From NCBI GenBank assembly GCA_963970005.1, contig CAXAMN010022895.1, positions 139,840-203,839 of the forward strand: a DNA stretch of 64,000 nt, given 5' to 3'. The notes beneath the pieces are model-generated. The model was not told the origin of the DNA. It ran no database searches and saw nothing but the letters and a program-made list of their open reading frames with translations. The position numbers were made by a program, and so were the translations under genes. Origin of the DNA: Durusdinium trenchii. Lineage: Eukaryota; Sar; Dinophyceae; Suessiales; Symbiodiniaceae. Positions within the stretch are counted from its first letter, which is position 1. Every line of letters starts with the position of its first letter. Below are positions 33,912 through 45,099 of this stretch, one piece after another.

Positions 33912-35995
33912 CTGGCCATATGCACGGTGAAAAATTAGACAATGGAGAACAAGTAGGATCACCTTTGTTACAGCCTTCAGACTGGGTGATGGATACCCAA
34001 AAAACAAATAGAGGATTACCCTGATTACACTAAGAAAAAACACTCACAAACATACAAAAAAGGGCCTCTTCCCTTCAGACCTTGGTTTCAAACAACCCTC
34101 CTGCTGCCAGCATTGGCATTTGCACACCATTTCGAAGCGTCACAGCGGGCACGGATGGTGGACGAGGAGTGGGTGAGTCGTCGCTGCAGCCTCACGGCAG
34201 GTCCAACCTTTAAGTCTTGACGGTCTATCACTCAAAACCCCTCGGAGCCTCGATGGTCAAACATCTCCAGGGCCCGTCAGGGGTCAAACATCAACTGTCA
34301 ACAACATGATCCTCGTTTTTCTCAACATCTCCAGCTGCAGCGCGGAACCGCGCCTTGCAAAATCAGGGCTACAGCTGCAGCAGCACCCGACACCCACCGA
34401 GCCATTGGTTCGGTTGAAAAGCGATGTGACGATCTGCATGCGCAAAGCCGAACTCACGGCTGCAGCGAAGGATGACGGGAGTGAAACATGACATGAGTCA
34501 TGAGATTCATGAGTTCAAATCAATTGATGCAACCTCTGCTGCAATTCAATAGATTCAACATAGGCTTTGACATGACAACATTATACTTTGACTTCCTTCC
34601 TGGTGATTGCGATTCAGCCGTGGCTTTGGCTAGCTTGGCCAGCTGGCCTGATTGGCAGGGTCGTCCTCCTCTTCTTCGAGCGTTTCCGCTAACTTGCTGA
34701 CAGCTCGCGTGACCTGGGCAGTGCTTTCATGCAAAACTCATCAACATTCCAAGCACACAAATGGTTGTGGTTAATGAAATGGACGTGGCAAATGATGGTC
34801 AGAAAGCAACGTGCATTTTAAAAAGGAAAAGGACGGCGAAGCTCCCAGACCCGCTTCGCGCACAGCTCCCAGACCCGCAACACACCGGAGATGGACACTT
34901 TGAGACGCCCCATTTATCATTCATCTGTCGGCTCACGTGACTCCAAGCACTGAGGACTGCACCACTTTGAATCCAACGTTTCCTTTCTTTCCCTGACAGT
35001 CAAGCCTCAACCAAAACTCAGGTCACCCCACTGATCGGTGGATGCCTGGTCCAGCCTGGTGTGCTAAATTGCAGAAGCAAACAACGGATTCCGAGCCAAG
35101 CACGACATGGAAGTTTGTACAATCTCATTGGCCTCAAGATCATCAAGCATGTTCATTGGGTTCCGGGCAAGACCAGTCTGCCATTCACTAACACCCACCC
35201 AATGAACAAGCTTCTGGATCAACAAAATTTTAGCCTTACAGTAAATAGCCCAACAAGACATTCAATCGTTGGGCTCACGAGAAGCACCCTGAAAAACAAG
35301 GTTTCGGCCAAGAGACCTGCGGTGAAACTCGCAACAGGAGTCGCTCTCCTTGTTGCGTTGCCAGGCGCTTCAAGGGCGATAAAGCATAAGCTGCAGTCCT
35401 CCGGAGGATGTCGGAGGAACAAAAGAACATCTGGTCCGTTCTGCATGTTGTTTGAGCTGAGGCCACTGCTCCAAAGCGCGCAAGAAGGGGGAGATATACC
35501 ATCTCCTGAAGTCCGTACAATCTAGGAAGCATGAGAAGATTGCAGGTGACAAAACTGGAGCCGGAGCAAACGCCTCGTACAAGAAACCACATGACCCGGA
35601 GCCTCTCCAAAACTCACCGAAACGGCTATATTCTACCAGCAGTTCATATTTGAGGGAGTGCAGGTTTGTTGACGTTTGTCACCTGAGATGGAGTTTGGAG
35701 CATCGCTTCATCCCAATCTTGTCCGTGCCTCCATCACATCTTTCGATCCAAGTCTTGATGCTGGCCATGGTGCGACTTATTAGGGGCAGGACAGGGATCC
35801 AAATGCTCTAGTGAGCCTGAAAGCCTCATCCTGAAACACACGTCACATGAATTCATGCCTCGGAAGGCTCTGAAATGGGAAAAACCATGGGGCAAGCTTG
35901 AATTCTGCAAAAGGGGTGTTCAGTCAGTTCTGCAAGAAGGTCCCGCAGGAACTGTCGAACTGTACACTGCTCTTCTGGCAGGCCGCTCGGGGGGG
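33912..35995. other. Unassigned region 5' of the aldo-keto reductase
   Basis: Should contain the missing first AKR exon and its leader, but I could not identify them. A plus frame of 154 codons (35,061-35,525) and overlapping minus frames around 35,219-35,610 show no family resemblance and no clear splice sites. Confidence 0.25.
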
Positions 35996-35999
35996 CCGC

Positions 36000-38046
36000 T
36001 CACGTCACCACGTCGGGATGTTGCGCAATCCACTCCTCAAAGCCACGCTTCGGTGGAAAGGACGAAACATGTAGAAACGCTATGTGCAACAGCTGTGTCA
36101 GCATAGAGAGAAGCAAAGACACATTTTACATGTAATCCATCTTTCCATACTTTTCCTGTTCACCTGTTCCTGTGCAATCCGTGCAACAAAAATGTGCAAA
36201 GGTGGGTATAAGCCGAGGCACCACAGCTGCTTCAATGGACGAGCATCGTCGAGCTGCTGCCTTGGCTTGCGCCTCGGAGTAGCCACAGCGCATCAAGTCT
36301 GCCTTAGCCAATCGCTGCAGGAAGGGGTTGAAAGATAGACTATATATAGTCGGGAAACCAACACCCCCCGCGACAAGAGCTGGTGCATTTCACTGTGGTC
36401 AGATCCAATATCCCATCCAACACAAGCAAATGCAATGCAATCCCTGCAAGAACTGTCCAAGGCATAAATCAAACACCAGTGTCACCAGTGATGAACTTTC
36501 ACGCTAATATCGTGGGGCCACATGAGAACTAGGTTAATAGTATGGACTAAATGCAACTGCGTCAAATGCGAGCACGTCTCTGCACATCTCTTACAGCATT
36601 GCTTACAGCCGCATTAAAAACAACTCACCAGCCAATCACGTATCATGTCCAGTCGCCTGAACTGTCTGAGATCTTCTGCGACCTGTGAACCGGTTGAACC
36701 CGCTTGGTTGATTGATTCAGCTTTGAATTGCGCTCAACCAGCGGACTCAACACATGACTGGCAACCTACTTGGCAAAAATCAACACACGAACCTGCCTTG
36801 CCCCGGCTGTTCCGACAAAGTGGAGGTGTCTCGGGTAAAGGTCTTCCCGGCTGCCTGCCGGATGTCCGTTCTTTCGCTCCAGTCAATTGGCCCAAAACAT
36901 GTTACATTTATCTATAGTCTATAGAAATATAAACAATATATATATATAGTATTATATTTGCACATTACAAGGCTTGTACTTCCACATACACTGGCCTTTA
37001 GGATCTTCAAACACTCAATGCCTGTAGGGGCAGAACTGGATGGTCACGAGCGGAGCCACCCTTCAGCGTGGCGTTTTCCATGATGTACTCGACGGCGGCC
37101 TTCCCAAGAAAATGACAGTTGACAATACATGAAAATATTTCATGTATCTTCATGTGACATTGGCGGACCCTACAAATCACCACCCGAATGCATTTTGGGG
37201 GTGTTCACCGCCTGCGCATGCTAAAGTCACTAAAGTCACTAATTACTGCCTCCCAACAAATTGTGCACACCCTAGCTGTGCGGCTTCTTCATGCTTCGTT
37301 TGACACAGCTGGGTGAATCCCCCATAATTGCGGGTTGAAGGAGGGATGGTGAGTCCAGTTCGGTGCACACGACATACAGCCGCATACGGGAGCCATACTG
37401 GAATAAATTGGAACAAACACATGCTGCAGCTGGGTGCGAAGGTGGCATCACCATAAGCAACGAATTGCAAGAAGAACACATGTGTATGTATCATGCTGCC
37501 CAACTTGTGACCTGGAGGTGAGTTTGGCTCAGTGCTTGGCGCCTGTGGCATTAGGCAAATCACGGCGGCGAGCCCGAGATTGGTACAGTAAATAACAACG
37601 AGCAAGCCTTCCGGCTGGTTTAAGCCCAATCAGTTCGCTGGAAATCGCCAAATCCAAAGACAGGTGAAGACACGCTGATGGGACAACGCTCTGTCCCCTC
37701 GCGTCCCGAACATATAGCTACACACACACACCATGGTCACCATACATAGTATACTGATGTATACTGTATGTATTGCACACAAACACCACGCACACCGTGG
37801 GATGCAAGGGGGGGTAGCCCTGGCCGTCTCCCAGAGATGATTCAAGGAGATTCACTTCCTTGGGCGCCCAACTAAAACACCACCACCACCACCACCAACA
37901 ACAACATGTCCAGTCCCTCGCTGCTCCGCTGCTCCATTTGGAGAGGCGACCTGCCCACCTCGATGCTGGAGCAGCGCTTGAGAGAGGCCTCTGCAGCTTC
38001 ATGGCCAAAGCCCATCATGGTGAGGATCGTTATCTTGTCATCAGAC
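36000..38046 (-). CDS. UBA-repeat protein, 3' exons
   Basis: Three ubiquitin-associated (UBA) domains can be read from split exons. Exon 38,046-37,959 (ITILTMMGFGHEAAEASLKR) joins exon starting 37,858 (EVNLLESSLGD). An exon starting 37,099 gives the end of another UBA (AAVEYIMENATLKG); its first half was not found. Exon 36,314-36,222 (LMRCGYSEAQAKAAARRC) joins 36,035-36,000 (EWIAQHPDVVT and stop TGA). UBA domains are three-helix modules of about 40 residues that bind ubiquitin; the MGF-like loop and final AV..L/I helix are present. Introns at 36,221-36,036 and 37,958-37,859 are GT-AG and preserve phase. The carboxy end is reliable; the amino end and any other domains are unknown, so ubiquitin-receptor function is inference. 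Confidence 0.7.
37872..37905. repeat. CAC/CAA microsatellite
   Basis: (CAC)n then (CAA)n on plus, within the short intron between the two halves of the first UBA domain. Confidence 0.85.
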
Positions 38047-38049
38047 CTA

Positions 38050-38990
38050 GGCATGGCGTCAGTCGTGGCCTAGGCATGCTTAGGTGTGCCAGGCAGCACA
38101 GGTCACGAGAGGGGACAGGTCACGAGAGAGGACAGGTTGGCCCTTTTATGCGGGGAAACGCTGTCAAATTGGGCGTGAAGCTAGGCACAAAAATGGAGTG
38201 ATGAGGAGAAGGACAAGGTGTTGGTTGGCTCTGCCGACTACCAAGAGCTGCTATATGTAAAAGAACGCCACGTCTCACTTCTTTCTGCTATATTGTGATG
38301 CTCGTTGAGCTGCCTGTTCTGCAAGCTTTCACATGACTGATAGGATCAGCCAATTTCTATGGTACTTAGCAGCTTAGCAAGAACATCTCAACCACCAACA
38401 AATTTTCCACTCTGCTTGCCACAGGTTCTTCAAATGAAACGCTCTTTCGCGCGTGGATTGTCGCCACAAATCTGAAGGACAAGACAAACGTACACTATAC
38501 GAATCACTGATGAGATGGGAGGTCATCTAACATGAGTTGAACACATAATTTGGAATAATTTGGGACATTGAGCAGGAGTCTCAAGGGCCTTAAGTTGACT
38601 CAAGGGCCGGTTCTTTCCCTCTCGCCAATCCTCCAAACCCAGGACCTAAACCTTGAGCCATCGTCGAGTCACTCCTCAGAGATCTCGCTCGGGGACCTGG
38701 CGGCTCAGGTGACGTCGGATGGCACTGATCCCGCTAGAGTTCGTTTTTGACGTCTTAGACTTGGTCTTCTCCCGTGGTCACTGCGTCTTCCAGTTATGAA
38801 GTGCTGGTGACATCACAACTTAAAGACCTCAAACAGTTAAAATATTTTTGCATGGCTGCTAGCCATGTTTCAAACTGTAAAGTGTCGACCCGGGAATTGA
38901 ATTAACAAGAGCCTCTGCCCACGCATGTTCTGCACCTTCTCGGTGCCCATCCATGGGCGCCAAAGCCCAAATCGGTAGAAGTTTAGAGGT
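38050..38990. other. Unassigned; may hold 5' exons of the UBA gene
   Basis: Lies between the first recognised UBA exon and the stop codon of the next gene. I found no convincing exon. Confidence 0.25.
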
Positions 38991-38997
38991 TCAAATC

Positions 38998-41900
38998 TCA
39001 AACCATGCACCACTGAAGGACCAGCATGGGAGCCATTGCTGCCTCTCGGCTATACATGTGCAGCATGTAATTTGCCAGTCCAACATCTGCCAGCATCAAC
39101 GAAACAACACCATCACCCTGGCCACCTTGAGCCTCAGCCTGGACAAAGGATGTGACATCCAGGTTCACTGTGATGTCCTTTTGGGAAACATCCACGGTAC
39201 TCAACAGCTGTGAAGCAGTTGGAGCGGTATTCCAAGTAAGAGTTGCCTCATCCCAAAGGTCATCGGCCACGGCAAAAACGCTCAGCGGTACACTTTGTCC
39301 CTCTGACTGGTGTCGAAAGACACGCTCCTGCAGGGTGGCCGAGACCGGTTCCGAAGCCGATTCGAGGTCAAAGCGCAAGAAGCCACGGCGCGACCATTTC
39401 TCCCGGTTGGCACCCTTCACAATGAGCTTCTCGGGGTCCTCAGACCCAAAAGCACGATCAGCATAGCTTCCACCTCTGACGTATGCATCTGCTACCGGAT
39501 GCAAAGAAGTGGTGCAAGCAGGAGTTGTTGAAGCATCCGAGCTGGAAGTTGTGCTCACTGCTGCGGTTGTTATAGCAAGAACAGTGGTGAGAGTGATCTT
39601 TGTGCTGGATGCAGCACTGGTGTCGAATGTCTCAGTCGAAGTGCTCGTTGGTTCTCGTGTTGTTGCAAACGTTGTTGTTGCCTCCGTTGAGGTCACAGGC
39701 TGTTGTGTGGTTGTGAGCAGTGTTGTTGAATCGGCAGTTGAGCCGGCGTTGCAAGCTCGAACAACACGAACCATCTTGATCACCATGTCCTTGGTTGCTG
39801 CAGGGTCCAACTCAATGGTGAATTCGCTTTGCGTCACCAGGCTGGATGAAAAGTTGAAGCGCGCCGTCTGGAGCAGCGGCTCCAAGTCATTGTGCGTCAC
39901 TGTGTCTGGTGCAAAAGAGCCACCTGAACATGCTGAGACGCTGCCAATCTCGCTAAGACCCACACGCAGGCGAAAGCGGCAGTCGGCCGCATTGCTGCTA
40001 GATGGAATGCCGAAAGACACAAACACGCAAACGTTGTTGCCCAGTTGAGCTGACCTCAAGTAAGTCAAAGGGTCTTTGTGATAGCGGTGGTTGCTAGCGG
40101 TCGTCACACCTAAAACTCAAACTGCTTGCTCTCCAACCTGCACGACCATCCATTTTTGGCCTCTCCTTTTTTTGGGGCGGCTGTTTCCCACATGACTTTA
40201 TATTGACTTGCTCCCTCTGCGGCCTCCGATCGGATCAACTGAGGCCAACGACGGTTGAGCTGCATCGAAAAAGCCGGCACCAACTTGGCCAGGCTCCGTC
40301 CTCGTCGGCAACAGCTGAAAGACGAAGCTTCGCACACCCGCTGCCAGGTCGGTGCGTCGACCTAACCAATCCAAATGATCCGCGGAGGGGCCACAATCCT
40401 TGCTGAAGGAACCATGTTGGCTGCCACTGCGGTCATAGAGAAGTGTTGCAGGAGTGTCAAGGACATTCACTTGCTTCAATCCTTAAATGAACTGGACATC
40501 ATGAATCTGAAATATCATGAAACACTTTCAATTAACACATGCTCCCAAGGCCTTAGCCGAGAATCCCATGCCCAAGTTCCGTGCGGGCCAACAGCTGGAG
40601 CTCAAAGCTCCCTTGACCCAAGTTTCACGAAGCCATAGGGCTGCATCTGGACGATCGGCACGGAGACGACCCGAGGTCTTGAGCCAATACTTCAAGAAGT
40701 TCCGGCCATTGACATTGAGCTCCGTGAGGAAAGGCTCATCCGGAATCCAAACATACTTGCTCTCAAGCCAATTCTCTACCCACATGGAGCTCTGAAAATG
40801 TGCTTGTGAATTCCGATTGGGCTTCACTTGCTCCACTTCACCTCCTAAAAAGCGGTCGGCCAAGCGGGGAGTGAACTCTTCACCTTCATCTCGCAGGTCC
40901 AGGAATCCATTGCTCGAGTCGTAGCCTACAAAGTAGTCGTCCCAGTAGGCATAGCTGGTGGATTCAGCCTGCGCTCGAGCGGATTTCTAGATGACTACAG
41001 GGAAGTTGTTGGAGAGAAAGGACCACTGTGTTCTTTTACCTCTATATAGTCACATACCATACACCGCATACACCCCAGAAGGCTAACATCGACCCTGAAA
41101 ACCACTGGTTGGTAGAGGAAAACCATCTTCCAGGGGCCAGGACGGACCCGGGTCCATGTTTGTCTTCGGGAGCGGATCGCCCAGCAGCCCAACCTTTCGG
41201 ATCGCCCGCACGAAAGGAGCCGTGAAGACTTCCAATCCACCCGTGCGTGAGCCCAAGCCCATGCTGTGCGCAGCCCGCTGGATCTCTTCAGTCAAGGGCG
41301 CATTGTATGCGCTGGGGCCGCTGAACCAATCCTTGCCCACGAAAGCCACCTTACCTCAAGAGAAGCAAGTAGTCTATCAACATCTATCAACTATGGGGCC
41401 TTTGCTCAATGCAAACAGCCCAGAAGCTGGGTCATGAGCTCATGTCTTCAAAGCCGGCTTCAGGCCATCCCACTGATGCTCTGAGGCTCTGACCAAGCAA
41501 GGTAGCATCGTTGACTGCCTGTTGCCAGTACTGGAAACGTGCCAGCACAGCTTGTTTCAAGATCTCGGGTGTCATGCCAGCAGCCTCACAGCTAGTTACC
41601 CCACTGGATTCCAAATTCAATTCTTCACCAGCAGAAGTGCTTATGCCACCAAGGTATAGGCCAGCAAAAGCAGGGCTTTGGAGGATTCCAGCAGCCACAA
41701 AGGCTTGCACATCGACTGGTATTTTTGCTGCACACATCCGTCCCAAAGAACCGCATAGTGGAAGAAGGAATTGCTTGAGCTGCTGCCAGCTGTGTAGCAA
41801 GTGGCTGGCTGGCACACATCCAAGACCCATTGGGGGATGTAAGGGGCATCTGAATCATCCCATCCCGTCTTGCGATTGATTACAGCAACTTTCAACCTCA

Positions 41901-42180
41901 TGATGAAGCCGCGATTGGTGTTGGATGCCTCCTGCAACTTGCTCAGGAGCATTGAGAAGTCGAACACCCCATCAGTTGGATTGATCTGAGACCAGTAGTA
42001 TGTTCCAAAGCTGTAGTCGATCATTCCTGCCAGTTCTGGATCAATCACGGTTCCAGGCCTGAAAAAGCCAGCGCTACGACCCACATCTTCAGGCAGCCAA
42101 TAGTCCTCGCCCGATGATATCACTACCCCTGAAGCCTTGAAGGTACGAAGCGCAAGGGCTAAGGCGGCCAAGATCCACAT
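38998..42180 (-). CDS. Secreted glycoside-hydrolase-like protein with CBM96-type C-terminal domain
   Basis: Exon from 42,180 starts MWILAALALALRTF (signal peptide). It continues with TYYWSQINPTDGVFDFSMLL and RGFIMRLKV, the pattern of GH-A/beta-galactosidase-like (DUF4832-type) barrels. At about 41,730-41,715 the frame shifts to AFVAAGILQSPAFAGLYLGG, GEELNL. Exon near 41,355-41,180 gives VGKDWFSGPSAYNAPL, GLGSRTGGLEVF. Exon 40,968 to about 40,600 gives SYAYWDDYFVGYDSSNGFL and FLGGEVEQ. A further piece lies at about 40,460-40,250. The last exon, 40,109-38,998, has a beta-sandwich-like part (1-120), a Thr/Ser linker (122-200) and a CBM96/DNRLRE-type domain (203-367: VADAYVRGG, GFLRFDL, LTWNTAP), a known carbohydrate-binding fold. 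Probable role: binding and acting on an extracellular polysaccharide. The link between 40,250 and 40,109 is inferred from strand and spacing, so two neighbouring genes remain possible. Confidence 0.65.
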
Positions 42181-42421
42181 GGCTCGAACAGGGCCGCCAC
42201 TCGAACAGGGCTGACTGTGTGTGCACTCCGAACGCTTTCATCGGGTCGAAGAAATGCGACATGACGCTGGTCCTTTCGGATGCGACATGAGACGCATGCG
42301 ATCTAAAAACCGTTTCAGAGTTGACGTTGGTGATGATGCGGCATCCTGGCCCTTGAGCGGTGACACGTACAATTTCCGGCCGATGATCAGGAGTTTTCAT
42401 CAAATTTGATCTTTGGGGATT

Positions 42422-42468
42422 ATTCCCCAAACAGTTTACTGTTAGGGGTTCTCAATGCTTTAAAGAAT
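42422..42468. repeat. 47-bp direct repeat, copy 1
   Basis: ATTCCCCAAACAGTTTACTG... ending TTTAAAGAAT at the gap edge. It is identical to 43,074-43,120, and a shorter diverged copy lies at 44,512-44,545. Confidence 0.9.
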
Positions 42469-42478
42469 NNNNNNNNNN
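42469..42478. other. Assembly gap (10 N)
   Basis: Ten undetermined bases. The sequence after the gap (CTCCCACGTGCTTTC...) is repeated at about 43,019, so the break falls inside repetitive DNA. Confidence 1.
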
Positions 42479-43670
42479 CTCCCACGTGCTTTCATTTGTC
42501 TCCCACTTCTTTCATTTGTCTCCCAGTTCTTTTCATTTGTCTCCCAGTTCTTTTCATTTTTGGTCTCCCAGGCTGGGTGCTTGTGGTCGGGTTCCCGGCT
42601 GGCTTGTCTCGCACTTCCTTTCATTTGTCTCCTACTTCTTTTCCCTTGTCTCCTTTCCTTTCATTTGTCTCCCAGGCTCGGTGCTTGTGGTTGGGTTCCC
42701 GGCCGGCTTGTCTCCCACTTCCTTTCCCACTTCTTTTCATTTGTCTCCCAGTTCTTTTCATTGTCTCCCAGGCTGGGTGCTTGTGGTCGCGGGTTTGCGG
42801 CTGGCTTGTCTCCCACTTCCTTTCATTTGTCTCCCACTTCCTTTCATTTGTCTCCCACTTCTTTTCATTTGTCTCCCACTTCTTATCATTTGTCTCCCAG
42901 GCTGGGTGCTTGTGGTCGGGTTTCCGGCTGGCTTGTCTCCCACTTCCTTTCATATGTCTCCCACTTCTTTTCATTTGTCTCCCTGGGTGCTTGTGGTCGG
43001 GTTTGCGGCTGGCTTGTCTCCCACGTGCTTTCATTTGTCTCCCACTTCTTTCATTTGTCTCCCACTTCTTTTCATTCCCCAAACAGTTTACTGTTAGGGG
43101 TTCTCAATGCTTTAAAGAATGGTCGCCTTGGTGCTGGATGGTCTGGTCGGGTTCCCAGCCGGCTTGTCTCCCACTTCCTTTGTCTCCCAGTTCTTTTCAG
43201 TCGGGGTTCCCGGCTGGCTTGTCTCCCACTTCCTTTCATTTGCCTCCCAATTCTTTTCATTTGTCTCCCAGGCCACTTCCTTTCATTTGTCTCCCACTTC
43301 TTTTCATTGTCTCCCAGGCTGGGTGCTTGTGGTCGGGTTCCGGGCCGGCTTGTCTCCCACTTCCTTTCATTTGTCTCCCACTTCTTTTCATTTGTCTCCC
43401 AGGCTGGGTGCTTGTGGTCGGGTTTCCGGTCAGCTTGTCTCCCACTTCCTTTCATTTGTCTCCCACTTCTTTTCTGCTTGTGGTCGGGTTCCCGGCCGGC
43501 TTGTCTCCCATATTTGTCTCCCACTTCTTTTCATTTGTCACCAACTTCTTTTCATTTGTCTCCCAGGCTGGGTGCTTGTGGTCGGGTTCCCGCCCTACAC
43601 TTGCTTTCATTTGTCTCCCGGTTCTTTTCATTTATCTCCCAGAAATGCTTCATTTGTCTCCCGGGTCCGT
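42479..43670. repeat. 21-bp minisatellite block
   Basis: Many copies of a 21-base unit (TTTTCATTTGTCTCCCACTTC) alternate with a longer spacer containing CCAGGCTGGGTGCTTGTGGTC and GGGTTCCCGGCTGGCTTG. Because the unit is a multiple of three and lacks stops in most frames, long open frames arise on both strands (427 and 474 codons plus, 153 and 150 minus). Their products are repeats of SFHLSPT or GRQMKRSGRQ. I see no evidence that they are translated. Confidence 0.9.
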
Positions 43671-44130
43671 CACTGCTGGTGCCATGTAGCATTTCTATTC
43701 ATTTGTCTTTGTCACTGCTAATTTCCGCCCTTTTCCGCTGGCCACGCAGCATTTCTATTCATTTGTCCCCCAGGCTTGTCACTGGTGGTGTCCGCCCTTT
43801 TCCGCTGTTTCTATTCATTTGTCTCCCAGGTCTGTCACTGTTGGTGTCCGCCCTTTTCCGTTGGCCATGTAGCATTTCTATTCATTTGTCTCCCAGGTCT
43901 GTCACTGCCAGTGTTTTGTCTCCCAGGTCTGTCACTGCTGGTGTCCGCCCTTTTCGTCGGCCATGCAGCATTTCTATTCATTAGTCTCCCAGGTCTGTCA
44001 CTGTTGGTATCCGCCCTTTTCCGCTGGGCATGCAGCATTTCTATTAATTTGTTTCCCGGGTCTGTCACTGGTGCTGCCGCCCTTTTCCGCTGGCCATGTA
44101 GCATTTCTATTCATTTGTCTCCCATGTGAT
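43669..44130. repeat. 67-bp tandem repeat, about 8 copies
   Basis: Units begin GTCACTG(C/T)TGGTGTCCGCCC at about 43,669, 43,711, 43,778, 43,834, 43,901 (shortened), 43,931, 43,997 and 44,064. They end CATTTCTATTCATTTGTCTCCC. The last part is the core of the 21-base unit next door, so the two arrays share an origin. Confidence 0.85.
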
Positions 44131-44795
44131 TTCTTTCTTTTTGTCTTTCAGGTTTGGTGCCTGCACTGCTGTTTTCTGCCCTGTCCGCTGGAACAGGTTC
44201 GCCTGTGAAAGGTTCTTGCTCCTTTGCAAGGGGTGCGTGACTGTCTCCGCGATTGCATTCCTGCCGCACTGTGTAACTCTCTCAGCTTTGTTTTCCTTCT
44301 CGGGCAACCGTTGGATGAATGACCGGATTGGATTTCGGCGGTGTGGCAGCGATCTCTCTATTCAGTTGGGGCGGAGGGCATATGTCAGGCGCCAAAAATC
44401 AATTTCATGTCACATCCTTCGCTCCTCATGCTTTTGGTTTCTTGTCCTCACGTGGTCAGCTCCCCGCTGACTGAGCAGCATGACCAGCATCATGTTCGCG
44501 CTTGAAGAATAATTCCCCAAAAGGTTTACTGTTAGGGCTTCTCACTTCTTTCTTAAGATGTGTCCCCCCGCTCTGTACTGCTGTGTCCGTCTCTGCCTTG
44601 CAATCCTTTACATTTATCTCCCAGCTCTGGACGTCGCAAGCTCTAGTTTCGATTTTGAAAACACAAACTGTTTGGGGTCTACGGTGGTGTAATATAAGTG
44701 CCTTTATCTTTTCACTTGGGGATGTGCCAACCCTTTCTACAAACCAAAGAGCACCGAAAGTAAAAAACACTCAAAGCAAGCGGTTGAACTTGGAA
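44131..44795. other. No gene recognised
   Basis: Non-repetitive flank of the minisatellite block with a diverged copy of the 47-bp repeat at 44,512-44,545. No exon with family resemblance. Confidence 0.3.
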
Positions 44796-44934
44796 TCCCC
44801 TCAGTTCTTAGGTATCTCAATGGTATAGTGGGTTGAGAGCAGATGGCACAATCCCCCCAAATTTGGTGGTATATAAGGACCCCAATCTACATCTTGGGGT
44901 TTGTGCCATCTACCCTGAAACCACTGCATTAGTA

Positions 44935-45068
44935 TATCTTGGCTCCGCTCAGCTCGCCTCCGCACCGCCCATGTCGCTGTCTCCCAGAAACGGCCCGCTG
45001 CTTCAGACGCCATCCGCACCGCTTCGCCCGCGAGCCATGGAGCATTCTCTCCAGCCTGGGCATCGCCC
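44935..45068 (-). CDS. Exon-like segment, unrecognised
   Basis: The minus frame encodes GENAPWLAGEAVRMASEAAG followed by RFWETATWAVRRRAERSQD, an amphipathic helical stretch after a possible CAG acceptor (TGCCCAG) near 45,060. No family recognised and no partner exon joined. Confidence 0.25.
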
Positions 45069-45099
45069 AAAACGATCCCAGACTTGCAGCGTCTTTGAA

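Noticed and set aside
39152..40048. Plus-strand open frames of 104 and 179 codons
   Set aside because: They are shadows of the Thr/Ser-rich linker and CBM96-type domain read on the minus strand.
42406..43984. Open frames of 427 and 474 codons on plus
   Set aside because: They consist of a stop-free 21-bp and 67-bp tandem repeat, one of them runs across the N gap, and equally open frames occur on the other strand.
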